Source: a virus. Taken from it: a stretch of 36,863 nt of DNA. Positions 32,970 through 36,863 of the stretch are shown piece after piece. The first letter of the stretch is position 1. Each line of letters begins with the position of its first letter. The notes below the pieces were generated by a model, which saw nothing but the letters and a program-made list of their open reading frames with translations, did not search any database and had not been told where the DNA came from. The stretch lies in IMG/VR virus record IMGVR_UViG_3300030202_001452, positions 1 to 36,863 of that record; one strand, 5' to 3'. The translations under genes were made by a program, and so were the position numbers.

Positions 32970-33241
32970 TGGTTAAAAAAGCATTTCAAAATCCTAAAGG
33001 TGGTCTTAACGCTAAAGGTCGTGCTCATTTTAAACGAACTGAAGGTTCTAATCTTAAAAGACCATTAAAAACAGGCACTTCTGGTAGACGTGTTAGTTTT
33101 GCTGCTAGATTTGGTGGCATGGCTGGTTCAATGAAAAAGAAAAACGGAGAACCAACTCGTCTTGCTCTTGCTTTAAAAGCATGGGGATTTAGCAGCAAAG
33201 AAGCTGCTAGAAATTTTGCAAGAAGAAATAAAAAAAGTTAA
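32969..33241 (+). CDS. Basic phage protein, DUF6321-like, 90 aa
   Basis: NPKGGLNAKGRAHFKRTEG, then LKRPLKTGTSGRRVSFAARF and GEPTRLALALKAWGF. This order matches a family of small basic phage proteins that I recall as DUF6321; the exact family name should be confirmed. Role unknown. Basic charge suggests nucleic-acid binding. TAATG start, then AGGAATT for the next gene. Confidence 0.7.
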   Translation: MVKKAFQNPKGGLNAKGRAHFKRTEGSNLKRPLKTGTSGRRVSFAARFGGMAGSMKKKNGEPTRLALALKAWGFSSKEAARNFARRNKKS

Positions 33242-33250
33242 TGAGGAATT

Positions 33251-33376
33251 ATGCCAAAACCAAAAGGTAAAAAAAAATATAGTAAAGCACAGATGAAGAT
33301 AGCTAGAGTTGCTAAACCTAGAAACAAAATTACTGGTGCTGATTTTAAAAAACTAAAAAGAAAGAAAAAGAAATAA
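33251..33376 (+). CDS. Tiny basic protein, 41 aa
   Basis: MPKPKGKKKYSKAQMKIARV and a Lys-rich end (FKKLKRKKKK). GAGGAATT lies just upstream of ATG. Stop overlaps the next start (TAATG). Fourth of the very basic peptides in this block. Confidence 0.6.
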   Translation: MPKPKGKKKYSKAQMKIARVAKPRNKITGADFKKLKRKKKK

Positions 33377-33525
33377 TGGGTAAACTTAGACCACAAATAT
33401 TTTTAGCTATAGTAGTGCTAGGTATACTAGCAGCTATTGGTGCATTAAAAGGGGTCCCTGAACTAGCAACAGCTACAATAGGTGGGATTATAGCATTAGG
33501 AATGAAGGTACTTGAAAACGAATAA
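33376..33525 (+). CDS. Small membrane protein, holin candidate, 49 aa
   Basis: MGKLRPQIFLAIVVLGILAAIGAL gives one hydrophobic span (~8-24) and ELATATIGGIIALGMKVL a second, weaker one (~30-46), with a short loop between. Small size, two spans and late position suit a holin or pinholin, but no endolysin is found nearby, so this is tentative. Overlaps neighbours at both ends. Confidence 0.6.
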   Translation: MGKLRPQIFLAIVVLGILAAIGALKGVPELATATIGGIIALGMKVLENE

Positions 33526-33619
33526 AAAACAAACTAAAAAGAAATTAGTAACTTCTACTGCTTTGCTTGCCTTGTGTTTAGGAAGTATAATTGTTATTGG
33601 AGAACTATATTCAAGATGA
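33512..33619 (+). CDS. Tiny membrane peptide with TTG start, 35 aa
   Basis: TTG start inside the previous gene; basic N-terminus (KTNKKQTKKK) followed by a hydrophobic span (LVTSTALLALCLGSIIVIG). Ends by ATGA overlap with the 371-aa gene. The frame is intact and the overlaps are typical of the operon, but the start is unsupported by a strong ribosome site. Could act with the adjacent membrane protein in lysis. Confidence 0.45.
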   Translation: MKTNKKQTKKKLVTSTALLALCLGSIIVIGELYSR

Positions 33620-34731
33620 AAAGAATAATAAAAATAATTAAGTCAATAATTAAATTACCTGTAAATATTGTTAAAGGTATTGGCAAACTTATATTAGGAA
33701 TGGCTAATTTTATTTATGACATTGCAAGAGCTTTTGTTAGAATGATTGTTTTTATTTTAAAATCACCATTGTTGTTAGCTATACAAATTTATAAAAAGGG
33801 CATAATTGTACGAGATTACGTTATGGCTAAAGTAGATTATTTAGATAGCGAAAGCAAAAAATGGCACAGGTTCTTTCAAACATTAGCACTACCATATAAT
33901 GCCCTTCTTAAACTAGGATTTAGTCCACAGATGGCTATGAGTTTTCTAGCAGTAGGTTCAACAGTTGGTACTGGTGTAGTAGTAAACGAAACTATATTAG
34001 CAGAGAGGTCTTTTAGCAATCGTGATGCAGGTGTATATCTTGCACCATCTAATATGCCTAACTCTGAATTAGAAGAACAATTTAAAGAAGAAGTAACAAC
34101 TAACACATTAAGAGTTTTATTAAACGATACTCCAGTAGAAACTATAGATATATCAAATGTAAACGTAGGAACATCGTATGCAAGCAATGGTCAACCATCT
34201 GCATTACCTAGTGGTAAAACTGAAGCTATACTAATTGATGGTAACAACACACGGATTGAAATAGGTAAACTTACATTTAGTCGGAATAGTTGTAAAACAT
34301 TAAACCTTGAAAATATAAATGCAAATAAAGTAACACTTACTAATAACCAAGCTGATGGATTATCTGTATACCAAACAGCTTCATCTACAATACCTAACTT
34401 ACGAGTATCAGGTGGTTACTATATGGCAGACCTATTGCAGACAGAAGGTGGGTTATATGACCGAATACACATTTCTCCATTAGATAGCATTAGTGCTACT
34501 AAAGTTTATGTTAACGAACTGAAGTTAGAAAATATTGTTTCTAGTGGTGGCACTTGTGACCTTAAAAAATTGGACATAGGTGAATTAGAAATTACCTTTA
34601 ATAGAATCGGTGGAGATAATTCTTTAGTATCTAAAGCATTAACAGTATCAAGTACAGTTACAAGTGCAAATTGGGTAGTAGATGGCAACATTGAAGTTTT
34701 AATGGGTGAGGTAACAAGAAAACCTAATTAA
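33616..34731 (+). CDS. Membrane-active N-terminus plus beta-rich domain, 371 aa
   Basis: Unrecognised two-part protein. Residues 1-75 are strongly basic and hydrophobic (MKRIIKIIKSIIKLPVNIVK, then FVRMIVFILKSPLLLAIQIY), like a membrane-inserting or amphipathic segment; a further hydrophobic stretch lies at ~101-123. From ~145 the protein is beta-rich and repetitive (TLRVLLNDTPVETIDISNVN, GKLTFSRNSCKTLNLENINA), which could be a beta-helix. Start at 33616 is set by the ATGA overlap; a longer reading from 33574 has no ribosome site. Possible lysis or ejection role; uncertain. Confidence 0.6.
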   Translation: MKRIIKIIKSIIKLPVNIVKGIGKLILGMANFIYDIARAFVRMIVFILKSPLLLAIQIYKKGIIVRDYVMAKVDYLDSESKKWHRFFQTLALPYNALLKLGFSPQMAMSFLAVGSTVGTGVVVNETILAERSFSNRDAGVYLAPSNMPNSELEEQFKEEVTTNTLRVLLNDTPVETIDISNVNVGTSYASNGQPSALPSGKTEAILIDGNNTRIEIGKLTFSRNSCKTLNLENINANKVTLTNNQADGLSVYQTASSTIPNLRVSGGYYMADLLQTEGGLYDRIHISPLDSISATKVYVNELKLENIVSSGGTCDLKKLDIGELEITFNRIGGDNSLVSKALTVSSTVTSANWVVDGNIEVLMGEVTRKPN

Positions 34732-34781
34732 ATTCGCAATATTATCTAAACGAGAATTAAATAAAAAAAATATTAGTGGAA

Positions 34782-34789
34782 GTGTACAC
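34782..34789. promoter_or_regulatory. GTGTACAC site before zinc-ribbon gene
   Basis: Exact palindrome with the full extension GTGGAA, four bases before an ATG (34794). It lies between the purine-rich GGAAG and the start codon, like the sites at 369 and 35830. Confidence 0.5.
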
Positions 34790-34793
34790 ATAC

Positions 34794-34949
34794 ATGCCTT
34801 TGTACGAATACATATGCAACAATGAAAACTGTGATAAAGAAACTTTTGAGGTTCTGACGAGCTTTGATGAGTCCCCAGAGGTATGTCCAGATTGCAAAGA
34901 AAGAAGCGAAGATAGAAAGAAGTTCTATCAGTTTGATTTCAGGATGTAA
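34794..34949 (+). CDS. FmdB-type zinc-ribbon protein, 51 aa
   Basis: MPLYEYICNNENC and VCPDCK match the small FmdB-type zinc ribbon (MPxYEYxC..C, then CPxC), with four Cys (8, 13, 31, 34) as likely zinc ligands; the first pair is spaced C-x4-C instead of C-x2-C. Usually regulatory or of unknown role. It is separate from the late operon by a 62-bp gap that holds GTGTACAC, so it may have its own control. Confidence 0.7.
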   Translation: MPLYEYICNNENCDKETFEVLTSFDESPEVCPDCKERSEDRKKFYQFDFRM

Positions 34950-34952
34950 TTA

Positions 34953-35033
34953 ATGAAATGGTACGATATAGCCATTCTAGTGTATATTTTCTTGCTTCTT
35001 TTGGCAGTCCTTGTAGGTGAGATTACTAATTAG
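34953..35033 (+). CDS. Tiny membrane peptide, 26 aa
   Basis: MKWYDIAILVYIFLLLLAVLVGEITN (abridged: one span from residue 5 to 21, IAILVYIFLLLLAVLVG). Starts three bases after the zinc-ribbon stop. Single-span micro-protein at the very end of the plus-strand genes; possible pinholin-like role. Real coding status is uncertain because of size. Confidence 0.45.
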   Translation: MKWYDIAILVYIFLLLLAVLVGEITN

Positions 35034-35038
35034 TCTTT

Positions 35039-35073
35039 AAAAAAAAAAGAGTGGTGGTGTACACTACCTCTTT
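35039..35073 (-). terminator. Rho-independent terminator containing GTGTACAC
   Basis: Stem AAAGAG (35046-35051) / CTCTTT (35068-35073) with further pairing inside and GTGTACAC (35057-35064) at the centre; on the minus strand it is followed by ten T (35039-35048). It ends the minus-strand operon that starts at 36862. Confidence 0.75.
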
Positions 35074-35080
35074 ATAGGTA

Positions 35081-35117
35081 AAACCTAATCTCTTTTTGCC
35101 GAAGAATGATTAGGTTT
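35081..35117. terminator. Ten-pair hairpin in convergent region
   Basis: AAACCTAATC (35081-35090) / GATTAGGTTT (35108-35117), perfect ten pairs around a 17-base loop. On the minus strand the arm runs into TTTTA. Lies between converging operons, so it may act in both directions. A smaller TAGCC/GGCTA hairpin follows at ~35124-35143. Confidence 0.6.
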
Positions 35118-35143
35118 GTCATTTAGCCGAAAGGAGTTGGCTA

Positions 35144-35461
35144 TCATAGAAGTATATCATTAACTGAATCTAAGAACAATGGTGTTCCCTCTCCAGAATA
35201 ATTACCTTTTATATTATATTCAAAATAATCTCTAGCTTCATCTTCTGTCATGTCGTCATTGACCATCAAGCATGAAATAACTTTTACTGAATCATATATT
35301 GCTAAAGAATTGTTGAACTCGTGAGCAACCCCGACAAGAGCCGAAGAAAACTTATCCGGAAGCAACATTGCTTTCTCATTACAATCTTCCAAATACCTTT
35401 TAAATACTATTGAATACACTTTTTCTCCTTCTGTTGCTTCACTTAGTTTACCCCATTTCAT
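35144..35461 (-). CDS. Conserved phage-type unknown protein, 105 aa
   Basis: Contains VGVAHEFNNSLAIYDSVKVI, then MVNDDMTEDEARDYFEYNIK and GEGTPLFLDS. This order (YD, MT-EA, YN-GE-TP) is one I recognise from many phage proteins of unknown function. Coupled to the nuclease gene upstream by ATGA. Last gene of the minus operon, followed by hairpins and a terminator. Confidence 0.8.
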   Translation of the reverse strand: MKWGKLSEATEGEKVYSIVFKRYLEDCNEKAMLLPDKFSSALVGVAHEFNNSLAIYDSVKVISCLMVNDDMTEDEARDYFEYNIKGNYSGEGTPLFLDSVNDILL

Positions 35462-35829
35462 ATTGATAAGTCTTTTCTACTTTTTAATAATTGATTGTGA
35501 TTTTCATTTTTTAAAACTAAATGTCTTGCTATTTTTAAAAAATCATCAAGGTAAAGAGTAACAACATGTTGTACATCTCTTTTACCTTTGTCTTTATGAG
35601 CCTGAAAAAGAATAGGATATTTGTGAGTGTACTTACCCACTTCCTTTATTCCTTCCAATGCCTTTAATGTTTTCTTTGAGCAAACAGCACCCTTCTTGAC
35701 TTCTCCAACAATGGTGTGGGAAGTTATATCAGGTATGTCTGACCCACTACGCCCTGTTACAGGGATTCTTGTTCCATGTATTTTCTTAGCGTATTCTCTC
35801 TCTTGTGATTTCCATGTATTTCTGTGCAT
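35458..35829 (-). CDS. Resolvase-like PD-(D/E)XK nuclease, 123 aa
   Basis: Probable small nuclease, perhaps a Holliday-junction resolvase-like enzyme that trims branched DNA before packaging. Motif: SQEREYAKKI (E10/E12), then RSGSDIPD (D34) and VGEVKK (E43, K45), the usual E...D...ExK core. Start at 35829 is chosen: AGGAG lies seven bases upstream, with GTGTACAC filling the spacer (GGAGTGTACACATG). A longer reading from 35859 would overlap the preceding gene. Confidence 0.75.
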   Translation of the reverse strand: MHRNTWKSQEREYAKKIHGTRIPVTGRSGSDIPDITSHTIVGEVKKGAVCSKKTLKALEGIKEVGKYTHKYPILFQAHKDKGKRDVQHVVTLYLDDFLKIARHLVLKNENHNQLLKSRKDLSI

Positions 35830-35837
35830 GTGTACAC
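35830..35837. promoter_or_regulatory. GTGTACAC site in a Shine-Dalgarno spacer
   Basis: Exact palindrome between AGGAG and the ATG at 35829. The 14 bases GGAGTGTACACATG are identical to those before the 107-aa gene at 368. Confidence 0.5.
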
Positions 35838-35842
35838 TCCTA

Positions 35843-36163
35843 CTAGAACTTGTTCGCAAACAATTCTTCTGTTTCTGGAGATGGTATCAGTCTATAAAGA
35901 AATAATCCATGTCCCTCATTTTGTCTTTCAACTATACTGGAACCATGTGATGCTCTCCTAAAACTTCTTAGGTCTGCACTTATACTGGCTTCCGGAAAAC
36001 GATTGTCATAAATCAAACTCAAAGTATCTGAAATTTCTTTTAGGCTTCTCCACTCACTATCTCTCATCATATCGTAAACTCTTTGAAGCTGTGTTATTAA
36101 TCGTTTTTTATCGTACTTGCTATCATACCCTTCACCTTTAAACTCAAATGTTAATTGCCTCAT
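35843..36163 (-). CDS. Winged-helix DNA-binding protein, 106 aa
   Basis: LITQLQRVYDMMRDSEWRSL, then EISDTLSLIYDNRFPEASISADLRSFRR and GLFLYRLIP form the helix-turn-helix and wing pattern seen in small phage regulators (PEASISADLRSFRR is the typical recognition region). May regulate or aid replication; could also bind the palindromes, though RHH is the closer fit. Overlaps the gene before by ATGA. Confidence 0.75.
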   Translation of the reverse strand: MRQLTFEFKGEGYDSKYDKKRLITQLQRVYDMMRDSEWRSLKEISDTLSLIYDNRFPEASISADLRSFRRASHGSSIVERQNEGHGLFLYRLIPSPETEELFANKF

Positions 36164-36543
36164 ATTCTATCTCCATAATCCGGAACATCTTGTTCACCAT
36201 CTTGTTCTTCCACTATATCTTTTTGATGATTTGATAAAATATTTACATCTTTTCTTACTGCAAATTCACCACTACAAGTCTGGCTGTCATCACCATACTC
36301 TGTGCCTGTAAATTTAACAGTTACTTTTAAATCCTTTGGGATTGTTTCGTAGCCTCTATCTTCCATCTCCATTACCACTTCTTCTGTAATATCTTCAGCA
36401 TCTTCTTTCTCATCAAAGGACCCTACTCCATGCCAATATGTTGATTCTAAAATATCTGTATCTAACTCATGGTTAGATTCAATTTCAAAATGCCTCGTAT
36501 CTTGCGACCACTCTTCAACCCAATATTTTTTAACTTGTGCCAT
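36160..36543 (-). CDS. Acidic unknown protein, 127 aa
   Basis: Not recognised. MAQVKKYWVEEWSQDTRHFE begins a strand-helix pattern; the rest is rich in Asp and Glu (FDEKEDAEDITEEVVMEMED), and the C-terminus is also acidic. Very acidic phage proteins often mimic DNA, but there is no specific evidence for that here. Overlaps its upstream neighbour by the 14-nt junction also found at 45-58 and 4322-4335. Its own first 19 codons recur at 1-58. Confidence 0.75.
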   Translation of the reverse strand: MAQVKKYWVEEWSQDTRHFEIESNHELDTDILESTYWHGVGSFDEKEDAEDITEEVVMEMEDRGYETIPKDLKVTVKFTGTEYGDDSQTCSGEFAVRKDVNILSNHQKDIVEEQDGEQDVPDYGDRI

Positions 36544-36863
36544 TGTATTTCCTTTCTGCTTTTTTTAATTCTTCATTCCAGAGTCCTAAAGCTGAACACC
36601 AGTTGCAACAGCAAACCACATACTCTGGGCAAACATCATCATAAATACACCCTGTCATCCCAAGTTGCCTCATATCAAAATCATCCTTATGAAACTGCTC
36701 TGCTAGAGTTTCAAACTCATCAACAACTTCTTGTTCGTTCCCACTCCCCACCATATAAGGTGGATGGTTATCTATTACAATTATTTTTTCGTATAGTTCT
36801 GTCATACGACTCTGTAAATCTTTTAAATGTACCTTAACTTTTTCCTGTTTATCTGTGTCCATG
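36487..36863. repeat. Right copy of diverged terminal repeat
   Basis: Right-hand partner of the repeat at 2-360. It carries the start of the 127-aa gene and the full 110-aa cysteine-rich gene. Differences from the left copy keep both reading frames open, so the two are alleles or paralogues and not sequencing noise. Confidence 0.85.
36530..36862 (-). CDS. Cysteine-rich protein, 110 aa (right copy)
   Basis: Allele or paralogue of the protein at 45-368. N-terminus (DTDKQEKVKVHL) and cysteine-rich C-terminus (DDVCPEYVVCCCNWCSALGL) are almost the same; residues ~31-50 differ and are six longer (PPYMVGSGNEQE). The start codon lies one base from the window edge, so a few more N-terminal residues may be missing. 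Role unknown; metal binding is possible. Confidence 0.75.
   Translation of the reverse strand: MDTDKQEKVKVHLKDLQSRMTELYEKIIVIDNHPPYMVGSGNEQEVVDEFETLAEQFHKDDFDMRQLGMTGCIYDDVCPEYVVCCCNWCSALGLWNEELKKAERKYNGTS

Noticed and set aside
33574-33615. 14-residue N-terminal extension of the 371-aa protein
   Set aside because: No ribosome site; ATGA overlap at 33616 fits the operon style.
13462-34731. Looser GTGTAC matches in late genes (for example near 13701 and 24772)
   Set aside because: They lack the full palindrome, the GTGGNA extension and an 81-82 bp partner, as expected by chance.
9333-35033. Long minus-strand open frames opposite late genes
   Set aside because: They mirror the codon use of the plus-strand genes, have no ribosome sites and no recognisable domains.

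Overview
The window reads as a near-complete genome of a small, AT-rich, tailed double-stranded DNA phage, most likely short-tailed (podovirus-like) and plausibly marine. Basis: a large terminase, a portal-like protein, a scaffold plus HK97-type capsid pair, adaptor and nozzle-like tail proteins, marine-style fibre repeats, no tape measure, and replication genes on the opposite strand. The host cannot be read from the sequence. I see no integrase, no tRNA gene, no CRISPR array, no DNA polymerase, no RNA polymerase and no recognisable endolysin.

Layout. (1) 1-8827, all minus strand: non-structural genes. From right to left they encode a SprT-like zinc metallopeptidase, several small unknowns, a ribbon-helix-helix protein, a primase-polymerase/RecA-like helicase fusion, a Cas4-like PD-(D/E)XK nuclease and a cysteine-rich protein. 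(2) 8828-9332: divergent control region. (3) 9333-35033, all plus strand: terminase, portal, two very large virion proteins, scaffold, capsid, adaptor and nozzle proteins (both with carbohydrate-binding-like modules), fibre, kelch-like adhesin, then a run of very small basic and membrane proteins. (4) 35034-35143: convergent terminator region. (5) 35144-36863, minus strand: a tightly overlapping operon with a resolvase-like nuclease and a winged-helix protein. The two ends of the window are diverged copies of the same ~360-377 bp. The simplest reading is a circular or circularly permuted genome whose ends come from slightly different strains, so region 5 is the downstream end of region 1; tandem paralogues are the alternative.

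The most striking signal is an 8-bp palindrome, GTGTACAC. I count 15 exact copies, all outside the late module, plus about a dozen one-mismatch copies. Sites occur in pairs with centres 81 or 82 bp apart at six places. Three 82-bp pairs sit at the same place upstream of three minus-strand transcription units, with the proximal site about 77-80 bp before the start codon. Promoter copies share an asymmetric extension (GTGGNAGTGTACACT on the plus strand), other copies lie between Shine-Dalgarno and start codon, and others form part of terminator hairpins. Inside genes the palindrome is read in all three frames, so it is conserved as DNA. The ribbon-helix-helix protein at 4322-4540 is a reasonable but unproven candidate for the binding protein. 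This looks like a genome-wide early-gene control system.

A second DNA-level system may be a replication origin in the 3' end of the primase gene (three GCGTGGCAC repeats, an inverted copy, and a strong G/C hairpin). Related pieces recur at 5546 and 9237-9280.
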